Of a DNA stretch of 64,000 nt, positions 55,889 to 64,000 are shown in pieces. Each line of letters opens with the position of its first letter. The stretch's first letter is position 1. This stretch comes from Deinococcus sp. QL22 (lineage in GTDB: Bacteria > Deinococcota > Deinococci > Deinococcales > Deinococcaceae). A model generated the notes under the pieces. That model was not told where the DNA came from. It made no database searches and was given only the letters and a program-made list of their open reading frames with translations. Where the stretch lies: the NCBI RefSeq assembly GCF_023370075.1, contig NZ_CP097149.1, positions 2,416,001 to 2,480,000 on the forward strand, in the 5' to 3' direction. A program made the position numbers and the translations under genes.

Positions 55889-56920
55889 ATGCGGATTCGA
55901 CTTGACCCCTGGCCTGTAGATATAGAGGGCGGGCAGCTGGCCCTGACGCCCTTTGAAGGTGCTTTGATTGACATAGAAACGCCGCGCTGGGCGGCTGTGG
56001 CGGCGCGGCCTATTCCTGAACGGTTGGGGCGTGTATACGTCGTAGACGGCAAGCGGCGCATGGAATCCCGCGTGTTCATTGAAGACGATGACGGCGCGGC
56101 GGGCATGGGCGGGTTCGGGGCGTATGTGGTGGGCGCGGTCAGCCTATGCCCGCACGGCACGCGGCCTGCCGAACTGACCGACGTGAAGGCCATGCGGGTA
56201 CTGGCGCACGCGCCGGGGCTGAGGCTTGATCCCTGCACCCTCTCGCCCCGCGATCCGCACACCGGGACACTGCTCTATACACCGTTGGAGAACACCACGT
56301 CTGACCCACTGGCCGCGCTGCACACCTTGCAACAGGCGATGCTGGCCGCCGAACAGGAACTCTCGCACGGCTACGCCTCTGCCGTGCCGATAGACGAGCA
56401 GGATGACCGTGAATGGCTGACCACCCTGAGCGTGCAGGATGGAACTCTGCGCGGCAAGAACCTGTACGGCGCAGTCGTGGGCTGCGTCAAAACCATTCAG
56501 ACCATGTACCTGCCCGCAGACCGTGCCTCGCTTCTGGCCGAACTGAAACCTGGCGAGCGCACGCCGATTTTGCACATGCAGTACAACAACAAGACGGTCA
56601 CGCGCTTTATCTGGTACGTGCGGCTGTGTAAGGCGGCGTTTTATCAGCACCCCATGAGCGGCGTGATGAGGCTGGAGATGTACGCCCCCGACGAACCCGA
56701 CTTTTTGCCGCCCATTGTGAAGCAGGTGGCGAACCTGAGCGGCAACCTGCTGCTGAGACTGGGCAGCCACGCCCACAAAGACCCCCGCGCCCCGCAGAAC
56801 CTGATCCCCACCGCCGCGCTGGAGCAGGCGATGGCCCGCAGCATGGGCAGCGCCGATCTGGTCACGCGCCGGATTCGGGCGCACATTGCCCGCACCTTCG
56901 ACCCAACGGTTTTGGCATGA
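55889..56920 (+). CDS. nurA: NurA-domain 5'-3' nuclease
   Basis: A 343-residue nuclease that works with the HerA translocase in DNA end resection. Family-typical order: an acidic N-terminal motif in [15 protein letters not shown] (Asp), central [41 protein letters not shown]-like [20 protein letters not shown] and [10 protein letters not shown]. The gene order nurA-herA is the known pairing of archaea and deinococci. The herA ATG is 11 bp downstream. The start is fixed by TACAAT 7 nt upstream. Confidence 0.86.
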   Translation: MRIRLDPWPVDIEGGQLALTPFEGALIDIETPRWAAVAARPIPERLGRVYVVDGKRRMESRVFIEDDDGAAGMGGFGAYVVGAVSLCPHGTRPAELTDVKAMRVLAHAPGLRLDPCTLSPRDPHTGTLLYTPLENTTSDPLAALHTLQQAMLAAEQELSHGYASAVPIDEQDDREWLTTLSVQDGTLRGKNLYGAVVGCVKTIQTMYLPADRASLLAELKPGERTPILHMQYNNKTVTRFIWYVRLCKAAFYQHPMSGVMRLEMYAPDEPDFLPPIVKQVANLSGNLLLRLGSHAHKDPRAPQNLIPTAALEQAMARSMGSADLVTRRIRAHIARTFDPTVLA

Positions 56921-56930
56921 GGGTGCTGGC

Positions 56931-58772
56931 ATGAAGCTGGTAGAACCCGCACGCACGATCGGCATGGTGTTGGGCACCGAGGACGCCACGCCCACTATTT
57001 TCTGGTTTGCCGTCACGCCCGGTTCCAGCGTGCAACTCGACGATCTGGTGGTGGTGCAAACGCACAAACCCGACGGCCAGCCGGTCAACTTTTACGGCCT
57101 CGTCGACAGCGTGCGTAAGCGGCATGAGGGCATCACCTTCGAATCCGATGTGGCCGATGTAGTGGCCGGAGTGCTGCCCGCCGCCGTGTCGTATGCGGCC
57201 CGCGTGCTGGTGACCCGCGTCAGCCCCGAAGATTTTATTCCGCCCCAGCCGGGCGATCTGGTGGCCCACGCACGCGGCGAGGCGCTGAAGATGGCCCTCA
57301 GCGCGGACAAGATGGAAGAAGCCGCGTTCCCGGCGGGCCTGTTGGCCGATGGACAGACCCTGCCGCTGAACTTCCGCTTCATCAACGGCGAAAGTGGCGG
57401 CCACATCAACATTTCCGGCATCAGCGGGGTGGCGACCAAAACCAGTTACGCCCTGTTTTTGCTGCACTCCATCTTTAGAAGCGGCGTGATGGACAGGGTC
57501 GCGGCCAAGAGTGGCGGCCAGATGGCAGGCACAGCGGGCGGGCGGGCCATTATTTTTAACGTGAAGGGCGAGGACTTGCTGTTTCTGGACAAGCCCAATG
57601 CCAAAGTCGTAGACCGAGAGGAAAAAGCCCGCCTAGGCAAAGGTTTCGCCCAAGACCGCTACGCCATGTTAGGCCTGCCCATGACCCCCTTCCGCGACGT
57701 GCAGTTCCTGGCCCCGCCCCGTGAGAGCGCGGTGGGCGGCGTGATCGTGCCACACGTAGACCAGCGCTCCGAGGGCGTGACGCCGTTCGTGTTTACCCTG
57801 CGCGAATTCTGTTTGGGCCGGATGCTGCCCTACGTCTTCAGCGACGCGGGCGGCAGCCTGAACCTCGGCTTCGTGATCGGCAACATCGAAGAAAAACTCT
57901 TTAAGCTGGCGCAGGCCCAGAAGGACAACAGTGCCGCGCTGCACGTGGAGGACTGGCAGGCCGAGCCCGATCAGATCATTGATGAGGGCCTCAGCTTCGA
58001 TGACCTTGGCAAGACCAAGATTCAGACGTTCTCGCAACTGATTTCTTACCTGGAATACAAGTTGTTGGAGGAAAACGACGGTTTGGGCGACAAACGCTGG
58101 GTGCTGAACCAGAATCAGGGGACGTTGCGGGCCTTCACGCGCCGCCTGCGTGGCGTGCAAAAAACCCTGACGCCCCTCGTGCGCGGCGACCTGACGCCCC
58201 AGCAGGCCGAACAATTCCGCCCCAACCTGATTCGCGGGCCACATCAACTGAGCGTCGTGGACATTCACAACCTGTCTGGCCCCGCGCAGATGTTCGTGGT
58301 GGGGGTGCTGCTGCGCGACCTGTTCGAGCACAAGGAGAAGAACGGGCGGCAAGACACGGTATTTGTGGTGCTGGACGAGCTGAACAAGTACGCCCCCCGC
58401 GAAGGTGGCGGCCCCATCAAAGACATTCTGCTGGATATTGCCGAACGTGGCCGTAGCCTCGGCATCATCCTGATCGGCGCACAACAAACTGCCAGCGAAG
58501 TGGAGCGCCGGATCGTCTCCAACGCCGCGATTCGTGTGGTGGGCCGCCTAGACCTTGCCGAAGCCGAGCGGCCCGAATACCGCTTTTTGCCCCAAAGTTT
58601 CCGGGCGCGGGCGGGCATTTTGCAACCCGGCACGATGCTGATTTCTCAGCCGGATGTGCCGACGCCGCTGCTGGTCAATTACCCATTTCCAGCGTGGGCC
58701 ACCCGAAAAGACGAGGTGGATGACTTGGTAGGGCGGCCCGTGGAGGAGGTTGGGGAGGAGTGGCTGCGGTAG
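56931..58772 (+). CDS. herA: HerA-like DNA translocase ATPase
   Basis: A 613-residue FtsK/HerA-superfamily ATPase. An N-terminal HAS-like barrel (about 1-130) precedes the ATPase core. The P-loop segment reads [14 protein letters not shown] (Lys170), lacking the usual Gly before Lys. Walker B is [14 protein letters not shown], sensor [13 protein letters not shown], and the arginine region [12 protein letters not shown] follows. It forms a hexamer with NurA at DNA ends in studied systems. Whether the unusual P-loop still binds ATP cannot be told from sequence. Confidence 0.88.
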   Translation: MKLVEPARTIGMVLGTEDATPTIFWFAVTPGSSVQLDDLVVVQTHKPDGQPVNFYGLVDSVRKRHEGITFESDVADVVAGVLPAAVSYAARVLVTRVSPEDFIPPQPGDLVAHARGEALKMALSADKMEEAAFPAGLLADGQTLPLNFRFINGESGGHINISGISGVATKTSYALFLLHSIFRSGVMDRVAAKSGGQMAGTAGGRAIIFNVKGEDLLFLDKPNAKVVDREEKARLGKGFAQDRYAMLGLPMTPFRDVQFLAPPRESAVGGVIVPHVDQRSEGVTPFVFTLREFCLGRMLPYVFSDAGGSLNLGFVIGNIEEKLFKLAQAQKDNSAALHVEDWQAEPDQIIDEGLSFDDLGKTKIQTFSQLISYLEYKLLEENDGLGDKRWVLNQNQGTLRAFTRRLRGVQKTLTPLVRGDLTPQQAEQFRPNLIRGPHQLSVVDIHNLSGPAQMFVVGVLLRDLFEHKEKNGRQDTVFVVLDELNKYAPREGGGPIKDILLDIAERGRSLGIILIGAQQTASEVERRIVSNAAIRVVGRLDLAEAERPEYRFLPQSFRARAGILQPGTMLISQPDVPTPLLVNYPFPAWATRKDEVDDLVGRPVEEVGEEWLR

Positions 58773-59124
58773 GCGCTGGGGTTTTAAGGCAAATTTAGTA
58801 GTATTTTTTGGCCTTCTCCCACGTTGGATTCCCCCACCCCCAGCCTCCGCCTCCACAGGGGTCAGGGCAACTTGTCGCTGCGCTCGGCCGGATCGATCTC
58901 GCTGCATTCAGGCTCGGCTGAATCCCTCTCTTGAAGCGCAGTCGCCAGTCGTCTTGAGCATGGAATTGGCCCGCCCGCTGACACGGACGACGGCCTCACA
59001 TGCATTCGAGCCGGGATGATGTGGGTTGGCGGTGTCGTGGCTACTGTTGCCCTCTTCTCTCGTGGACGTTGCAGAAAGAGACGGGTGTTCATAGCCCATA
59101 GCTCACGGCCCAGAGCCAACATAC
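58773..59124. other. Gene-free interval with dispersed repeats
   Basis: About 350 bp between convergent herA and the ferredoxin gene. It carries AAGGC...GCCTT around a T-rich stretch (near 58786-58815), a possible weak terminator. On the minus strand, 59088-59119 reads TTGGCTCTG... then CTATGGGCTATGA, the same degenerate repeat as near 12600 and 35715. No ORF is supportable. Confidence 0.45.
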
Positions 59125-59484
59125 TTACACCCAAACTGCTTCCGGTTCCATCGCCTCCGCTGGGGCTTTCCCGGCTTCTAGCCCGCTGTTCTGTACGGTC
59201 TGCACAGGCTTCAGGCTCATGTCGTGGTGACACTCGATCTGGCAAGACAGGCGCACGCCGCCCGCGCCGCCGATCTGCATTCCCTTTTCGGTCAGCTTGT
59301 CTTTTTCGGCCTGGGTCATGGCTTCTGGCTCGCCCGCGCTGAATTCCACGCGGCAGGTGGTGCAGCGGGCCACGCCACCGCAGCGGTGCAAAATGTCCAC
59401 GCCACCGCGCTCCAGAGCCAGCACCAGGCGCTCGCCTTCGCGGGCTTCAACCACTCCGTAACCGTCAACCGTAATCTGAATCAT
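59125..59484 (-). CDS. [2Fe-2S] ferredoxin-like protein
   Basis: A 119-residue plant-type-fold ferredoxin. The cluster ligands are in LHRCGGVARCTTCRVEF (three Cys) and RLSCQIEC. The ATG overlaps the stop of the upstream regulator gene (ATGA), so both are one transcript. The partner reductase or oxygenase is unknown; a C-terminal tail of 30 residues is Glu/Ala/Pro-rich. Confidence 0.86.
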   Translation of the reverse strand: MIQITVDGYGVVEAREGERLVLALERGGVDILHRCGGVARCTTCRVEFSAGEPEAMTQAEKDKLTEKGMQIGGAGGVRLSCQIECHHDMSLKPVQTVQNSGLEAGKAPAEAMEPEAVWV

Positions 59485-60995
59485 GGGGCCAATCTAGCGG
59501 ACTCGGCCCGCACCACCTCCACAATTGCCCGCGCCCCAGTTTCTATCTGCGCCACCGTCAGGCCGCCGTAGCCCAGCACCAGGGCTTGCTGCGCCGTTTC
59601 CTCTGGAACGGGCTGCATCATGAAAGTAGATAGGGTTCCCACGAATACGCCGCGCTGGGCCAGGGCAGCGGCCACCGTTTCAGCCTTCAGGGGCGGGGTC
59701 AGGTGCAGGCAGGCGTGCAGGCCAGCTTCGATTCCGCCCAACTGGGCCAACGGCCTATTGCCTTCGGTCAGAGGCGCTAAGGCCGACGCCAACGCCGCTT
59801 GCTGCTGCCCATGCCAGCGCCGCGCCCGCCGCACATGACGGTCTAGGTGGCCGCCCAAAATAAAGTGGGTCAGGGCGTCCTGGGTCACCGTGTTGTGCCC
59901 GGCGTCGGCCAGTACGCGTGCCCGCTCCAATGCAGGCAGCAGAGCGGTGGGGGCCACGACGAATCCGGTGCGAACTGCTGGCGTCAGCACTTTGCTCAGG
60001 GTGCCCAGATACAGCACCCGTCCTCCGCCTTCCTCATCCAGCACAGTCAGGGGCGGCAGTGGCGGTGCACCATAGCGGAATTCTCCGTCATAGTCGTCCT
60101 CTACGATCAAGGCGTCGTGTTGCCGGGCCCACTCCAGCAGGGCCAGGCGTCGGGGCACGCCCATTCTGACCCCCAGCGGATACTGATGAGACGGCGTGAC
60201 CACCACCAACCGTGCAGGTGGCAAGTTGTCCGTGATCAGGCCGTTTTCATCTATGGGCACTGGAATGACCGTGTGGCCCGCATCCAATAGCACCTGCCTG
60301 GCCGCCCGGTAGCCAGGATTCTCAAACAGTACGCGGCTGCCACGCGGCAACAGGCCCGCGATCAGGCCCAGCGCACTCAGGCTACCCGCAGTCACCATCA
60401 GGCACGCTGGGTCTGCGCTCAGTCCCCGCGAACGCGTCAGAAACGCGGCCAGGGCCACGCGCAGGGGCCAACTTCCCGCCGCTGGGCCGTAGTCGCCGCT
60501 CGGCGCGGTGCGCGTTGCTGCCTGCCACGCTGCCCGCCACGCCCGCACGTCCAGCAGGTGCGAGGCGGCCACACCGGGCTTGAAAGAAATGCCTTCTCGC
60601 GGCTGTCCTGCATCGACCGGAGCGGGGGGCGGCAGGACGAACCACGCGGGCAGCGCAGCAGTGGTGGGCGGCGTGGCGGGACGGGCGGCTCCCGCTGCCA
60701 CGCGCATTCCTACCCCAGACACTGCGTCCAGCACGCCTTCTGCCGCCAGTTCTGCCAGTGCCAATGTGACCACGCCCCGCGTGACCCGCAGTGACCCCGC
60801 CATTGCCCGCGATCCGGGCAGTACCACACCCGCCGACAGCGTGCCAGACGTGACCCCGGCCCGCAGTTGCGCCGCCAGCTGCACATGCAGGGCGTCCGCG
60901 CTGTTCCGGTCAAGGGTGAGGGGCAGCGGCAGATTCGCGGATTGAGGTGGACTGGTCTTATTTGCCAATCGCGGTACTGTTATGGGGGCCACCAT
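59481..60995 (-). CDS. MocR/PdxR-type regulator (GntR domain fused to aminotransferase-like domain)
   Basis: A 504-residue regulator. GntR winged helix (about 35-95): LHVQLAAQLRAGVTSGTLSAGVVLPGSRAMAGSLRVTRGVVTLALAELAAEGVL. The aminotransferase I-type domain (about 130-500) has TAGSLSALGL, VTPSHQYPLGV, IVEDDYDGEFRY and GTLSKVLTPAVRTGF with the PLP Lys in LSK. PLP-bound members sense vitamin B6 or amino acids. Its start is 17 bp from that of a divergent GNAT-PNPOx pair; the overlapping -10 boxes force mutual exclusion of the two transcripts. Confidence 0.88.
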   Translation of the reverse strand: MVAPITVPRLANKTSPPQSANLPLPLTLDRNSADALHVQLAAQLRAGVTSGTLSAGVVLPGSRAMAGSLRVTRGVVTLALAELAAEGVLDAVSGVGMRVAAGAARPATPPTTAALPAWFVLPPPAPVDAGQPREGISFKPGVAASHLLDVRAWRAAWQAATRTAPSGDYGPAAGSWPLRVALAAFLTRSRGLSADPACLMVTAGSLSALGLIAGLLPRGSRVLFENPGYRAARQVLLDAGHTVIPVPIDENGLITDNLPPARLVVVTPSHQYPLGVRMGVPRRLALLEWARQHDALIVEDDYDGEFRYGAPPLPPLTVLDEEGGGRVLYLGTLSKVLTPAVRTGFVVAPTALLPALERARVLADAGHNTVTQDALTHFILGGHLDRHVRRARRWHGQQQAALASALAPLTEGNRPLAQLGGIEAGLHACLHLTPPLKAETVAAALAQRGVFVGTLSTFMMQPVPEETAQQALVLGYGGLTVAQIETGARAIVEVVRAESARLAP

Positions 60996-61000
60996 AGGGG

Positions 61001-61007
61001 TAGTGTA
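61001..61007. promoter_or_regulatory. Interlocked bidirectional leaderless -10 boxes
   Basis: TAGTGT (61001-61006) serves the plus gene, 6 nt before ATG at 61013; TACACT (61002-61007, minus) serves the regulator, 6 nt before ATG at 60995. Five bases are shared, and the two start codons are only 17 bp apart. Confidence 0.6.
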
Positions 61008-61012
61008 GCGGT

Positions 61013-61519
61013 ATGGGACGTGATGTGATGAACGATCTGAAACCGGGAACAGTGGGGGAGAGTGGCGCGGTGACGCCTGACATTCGCCCGATGACGGCGG
61101 CTGAGGCGCAGTTGGCACTGCCTGCCCTGCGTGAATTGCGGCCCCACGCCTCTGCTTTGGCCAGTGCCGAAACTTTTGCAGCGCATTTAGGAACCGCAGC
61201 GCCCGAACACTACCGCCTCGCCGGAGCCTTCGAATCCGGGCGTGAGGAGGCCGCAGCGGTGGCAGGCTACCGGATCATGACCACGCTGGCGTTTGGCCGA
61301 ATGCTGTACCTGGATGACCTGTCTACGTTGCCTGCTGCACGCGGGCGCGGTCACGCTCTGGCCCTGCTGCGCTGGCTGGAATCCGAGGCGCGGCGGCTGG
61401 ACTGCAAAGCACTTCATCTGGATTCGGGCGTGGGGTCACACCGCTTCGACGCCCACCGCCTTTACCTGAAAGCAGGCCTGAATATCACCTGCCACCACTT
61501 CGAAAAGGTGCTGACATGA
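61013..61519 (+). CDS. GNAT-family N-acetyltransferase
   Basis: A 168-residue acetyltransferase: IRPMTAAEAQLALPALRELRP, YLDDLSTLPAARGRGHALALLRWLESEARRL (acetyl-CoA loop GRGHAL) and LHLDSGVGSHRFDAHRLYLKAGLNITCHHFEK, a C-terminal ending typical of small-molecule GNATs. Its stop overlaps the PNPOx-family start (ATGA). It is divergent from the MocR-type regulator and probably controlled by it. The substrate is unknown. Confidence 0.85.
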   Translation: MGRDVMNDLKPGTVGESGAVTPDIRPMTAAEAQLALPALRELRPHASALASAETFAAHLGTAAPEHYRLAGAFESGREEAAAVAGYRIMTTLAFGRMLYLDDLSTLPAARGRGHALALLRWLESEARRLDCKALHLDSGVGSHRFDAHRLYLKAGLNITCHHFEKVLT

Positions 61520-62139
61520 CCGCTTCCTACTACGATCCCCGCACCCGTGACCCCAGCATCAGCCGCCGCCCCAACAATCGCCGCGACGATGAATGGATTC
61601 GGGCACTCCTGGCCCGTGTGCGCGTAGGCCGGATTTCCAGCGTGTGGGTGGGCGACGACGGCGAAGCCTTCCCGTTCATTACGCCGCTGGCTTTTGCCTA
61701 CCGCCCCGACACACACGACATCGTGTACCACACCAATATTGCGGGTCGGCTTCGGGCCAATACAGAGCAGGGTATGCCTGCCCCCGCCCGCACCACGTTC
61801 GAGGCGTCCGAATTGGGGGCGCTGCTGCCCAGCAACGATCCGCTGGAACTGTCGGTGCAGTACCGCAGCGTCATCGCGTTCGGCACGGCCAGAATCCTTA
61901 CCGATGAAGGCGAGGCCCGCGCCGCGCTGACCGTCATGTCCGAGCGGGTCTTTCCGGGCCTTGTGGTCGGACGCGATACCCGGCCTATTTCGGTCAACGA
62001 TCTGGCGCGTACCTGTGTGTATGCCCTCAGCATCACGCACTGGAGCGGCAAGGAAAACTGGCAACCTGCCGCCGCCCAAACCGACGAGTGGCCCGATCTG
62101 TCATCGGAGTTGGCCCGCCTGAATCCGGCACAGGACTGA
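61516..62139 (+). CDS. PNPOx-fold FMN-binding protein
   Basis: A 207-residue split-barrel flavoprotein of the pyridoxamine 5'-phosphate oxidase-like family. [55 protein letters not shown] and HWSGKENW are typical of the Nim/PNPOx-like branch that may bind FMN, F420 or heme. The neighbour regulator is PLP-linked, so a vitamin B6 role is plausible but not shown. It overlaps the GNAT stop. Confidence 0.84.
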   Translation: MTASYYDPRTRDPSISRRPNNRRDDEWIRALLARVRVGRISSVWVGDDGEAFPFITPLAFAYRPDTHDIVYHTNIAGRLRANTEQGMPAPARTTFEASELGALLPSNDPLELSVQYRSVIAFGTARILTDEGEARAALTVMSERVFPGLVVGRDTRPISVNDLARTCVYALSITHWSGKENWQPAAAQTDEWPDLSSELARLNPAQD

Positions 62140-62258
62140 CGGACAGAGCACTGGCCGACCCAGCACTGCCCGGCTTAAGCCTAAACTTTGTCCACTCTTT
62201 GCCCAGCATCCGTCCTACACTGAACGACAAGAAGAGCAGGAACCTTCAAGGAGGTCTC

Positions 62259-63608
62259 ATGACCGTACAAGACCCTATTCAGACTGAACAGACCGCAACC
62301 AACGCTGCCCCGTCTCACTGGCTCAGCGCCGAAAATCGGCACGATAGCGGCGTATATAACAAGCATCAGGTCGTGATGGTACGCGGTAAAGGCTCTAACG
62401 TCTGGGATGAAAGTGGCCGTGAATATATCGACTGCGTGGGCGGCTACGGCGTCGCCACCATCGGCCACAGCCACCCCGACGTGGTCCAGGCCATCCGCGA
62501 TCAGGCCGATACGCTGCTGGTGATGCCCCAGAGCCTGCCCAACGACAAGCGGGCCGAATTTCTGACCGAACTGGTGAGCGTGCTGCCCGAAGGCCTGGAC
62601 CGTGTATTCCTGTGCAACAGCGGCACCGAGGCGATGGAAGCGGCCAAGAAGTTTGCTATTACCGCCACGGGCCGCCAGCACTTCGTGAGCATGAAACGCG
62701 GCTTTAGCGGGCGCTCGCTGGGAGCCCTGGCCCTGACCTGGGAACCCAAGTACCGTGAGCCGTTTGGCGACGCCGTAGACAACAAAAACGTGTCGTTCGT
62801 GACCTATGGCAACATCGAGGAACTGCGGGCGGCCATTACCGAAGACACCGCCGCCGTGATTCTGGAACCCGTGCAGGGAGAAGGCGGCGTGCGCCCCGCC
62901 AACGCCGAGTTTATTCGTGCGGCACGCCAGATTACCCGTGAAAAGGGTGCGCTGCTGATCATGGACGAAATCCAGACCGGATTCTGCCGCACCGGAAAAA
63001 TGTTTGCCGTAGAACACTTCTGCGCCGAGTCCTGCCAGGACGCCGACGGCATTCGCTGCGGTTGTAACGTGGCCTCCGATTGTCTGGTCAAGCCTGACGG
63101 AATGACGCTGGCCAAAGCGATGGCAGGCGGCGTGCCCATCGGCGCGTTCGTCATGACCGGCGACGTGGCCGACAAGATGCCCAAGGGCGGACACGGCACC
63201 ACCTTTGGCGGCAATCCCCTGAGCATGGCCGCCGGAGTCGCTGCCATCCGCGCCATGAAGAACGAAGGCATGGCCGAGCAGGCCCGAGTGAAGGGCAACT
63301 ACTTCATGGAGAAACTGCGGGCCATCAAGTCCACCAAAATCCGTGAAGTGCGCGGCCTCGGCCTGATGATCGGCGTGGAACTTAAAGAGAAGAGTGCGCC
63401 CTACATCGACGCGCTGGAGCACCAGGAAGGCGTGTTGGCCCTGCAAGCGACGCCACTGGTCGTGCGGTTCCTGCCGCCTGTCGTCATCACCACCGAGCAG
63501 ATCGATAGTGTTGTCGCTGCCTTCGAGCGTGTGCTGAACAGTGTGAATCCCCGTGCAGAGCGTGTGGCGCAACTGGCGGAGCAGGCTGGGGAAAAGCAGA
63601 GCGAGTAG
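62259..63608 (+). CDS. lysJ: LysJ-type aminotransferase (acetyl/LysW-lysine or ornithine transaminase) with Cys-rich insert
   Basis: A 449-residue class III PLP enzyme of the ArgD/LysJ group, which transaminates a protected semialdehyde in lysine or arginine synthesis. [51 protein letters not shown] and [15 protein letters not shown] (Lys286, PLP) are conserved. Between GKMFAVEHF and VKPDGMTLA, residues 255-275 hold five cysteines (C-x3-C-x7-C-x-C-x5-C), absent from usual ArgD/LysJ sequences known to me. AAGGAGG precedes the ATG. A terminator lies 119 bp downstream. Confidence 0.88.
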   Translation: MTVQDPIQTEQTATNAAPSHWLSAENRHDSGVYNKHQVVMVRGKGSNVWDESGREYIDCVGGYGVATIGHSHPDVVQAIRDQADTLLVMPQSLPNDKRAEFLTELVSVLPEGLDRVFLCNSGTEAMEAAKKFAITATGRQHFVSMKRGFSGRSLGALALTWEPKYREPFGDAVDNKNVSFVTYGNIEELRAAITEDTAAVILEPVQGEGGVRPANAEFIRAARQITREKGALLIMDEIQTGFCRTGKMFAVEHFCAESCQDADGIRCGCNVASDCLVKPDGMTLAKAMAGGVPIGAFVMTGDVADKMPKGGHGTTFGGNPLSMAAGVAAIRAMKNEGMAEQARVKGNYFMEKLRAIKSTKIREVRGLGLMIGVELKEKSAPYIDALEHQEGVLALQATPLVVRFLPPVVITTEQIDSVVAAFERVLNSVNPRAERVAQLAEQAGEKQSE

Positions 63609-63644
63609 TCAACCCTCGTCCTCCTCTTTCCTGCAGACTCGCAG

Positions 63645-63660
63645 AGCTGCGGAGCAGAGC
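63645..63660. repeat. Intergenic repeat core AGCTGCGGAGCAGAGC
   Basis: The 16-bp core recurs with one change at 34746-34761 (AGCTGCGAAGCAGAGC) inside the UbiA-family N-terminus, and a related form occurs at 54150-54165. It looks like a dispersed Deinococcus-type small repeat. Confidence 0.5.
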
Positions 63661-63726
63661 TTTCCAAGTATGAGGGGGGCGTTGCACCAACAGGGGGGGA
63701 TTCACCTTCCAACCCCAACTTCCACA

Positions 63727-63768
63727 CAGGACAGCCCGCCCCCCGGCCCGCTGTCCTGCATCCTTTTT
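63727..63768 (+). terminator. Rho-independent terminator of lysJ
   Basis: CAGGACAGC (63727-63735) pairs with GCTGTCCTG (63750-63758) around a C-rich loop of 14 nt; TTTTT follows 5 nt later. Confidence 0.75.
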
Positions 63769-63849
63769 GCTCCCTTCATACCTGTTACCCGCCGGGTTCA
63801 CGTCTGCCTGCCCCGCCAAAGTGCTGATGCTGATCAGGCCCCAAGCGTG

Positions 63850-63855
63850 TAGCGT
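63850..63855 (+). promoter_or_regulatory. -10 box of leaderless MATE-like promoter
   Basis: TAGCGT followed by 7 nt and the ATG at 63863. Confidence 0.55.
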
Positions 63856-63862
63856 GAATGCT

Positions 63863-64000
63863 ATGACGGTAACCTCTTCCCCTCCTTCTGAATCGATTCA
63901 AAATTCTTTGCCGCCGCCCACCCCAGCCCTTTCGCCCGCCCGTGAGATGGCCAGTATCGCCGTACCCGTCAGCCTGGAGATGGTGCTGCAATTGGTCTTG
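63863..64000 (+). CDS. N-terminus of a probable MATE-family efflux transporter (truncated by window)
   Basis: Only the first 46 codons are present. A Ser/Pro-rich lead of about 26 residues is followed by AREMASIAVPVSLEMVLQLVL, the usual beginning of the first helix in MATE (NorM-type) Na+/H+-driven multidrug exporters. Assignment rests on this short stretch. The start is supported by TAGCGT 7 nt upstream. Confidence 0.55.
   Translation, partial: MTVTSSPPSESIQNSLPPPTPALSPAREMASIAVPVSLEMVLQLVL

Noticed and set aside
62181..63572. 463-codon minus-strand frame opposite lysJ
   Set aside because: Shadow of the aminotransferase; no protein-family features.

Overview
This 64-kb window is high-GC DNA from a member of the Deinococcus lineage. 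The supporting signs are housekeeping and repair genes of Deinococcus type (ruvA, ftsY, scpA, trpS, recJ, recO, a nurA-herA pair, a PolX-family polymerase), a carotenoid pathway (lycopene cyclase, CrtD-like desaturase, UbiA-type prenyltransferase) and a LysJ-type aminotransferase. Promoter style also fits: at about twenty genes a TANNNT -10 box lies only 5-10 nt before the start codon with no Shine-Dalgarno sequence, so those mRNAs should be leaderless. From memory, the order of the proline genes, recO, crtLm and nurA-herA resembles that in D. radiodurans; this could not be checked here.

Layout. 1-9.9 kb: a truncated, frameshifted MFS transporter, ruvA, an LtrA-family membrane protein, a large unknown protein, a membrane Ser/Thr kinase with an NHL propeller, a glutaredoxin-like protein, ftsY and a CAP-domain lipoprotein. 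9.9-15 kb: a complete branched-chain amino acid ABC importer (livK-H-M-G-F, minus strand). 15-22 kb: PolX and two metal hydrolases, then argF, an acetyltransferase, argC and an AroE-like dehydrogenase. 22-27.4 kb: two small stress-type proteins, scpA, trpS, a parvulin-type chaperone and tRNA-Arg(CCG). 27.6-32 kb: a SIS-domain protein, an arsenic operon (arsR-arsC-aquaporin plus a Cys-rich protein) and a decayed IS630 element whose end falls on the recJ stop codon. 32-40 kb: recJ-lapA, the ubiA-crtD pair and a secreted subtilase. 39.5-43 kb: a proline catabolism operon (gntR - proline dehydrogenase - small AT-rich gene - P5C dehydrogenase). 43-54 kb: mgtC, recO, an esterase lipoprotein, crtLm, an aminotransferase, a DinB-like protein, a second P5CDH-like dehydrogenase and a flavoprotein. 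54-64 kb: an OstA-like protein, a CRP-family regulator, nurA-herA, mocR-ferredoxin divergent from a GNAT-PNPOx pair, lysJ and the start of a probable MATE transporter.

The least expected signals are regulatory. Two short ORFs carrying proline runs end on the start codons of ftsY and of the kinase (ATGA and TTGA overlaps). One 17-bp gap between divergent start codons holds two interlocked -10 boxes. A family of intergenic inverted repeats built on GTCTAAGGGTC has, at one site, expanded into a perfect 10-copy, 8-bp telomere-like tandem array. A strikingly AT-rich small gene sits inside the proline operon. No CRISPR array, prophage or canonical defence island was seen.
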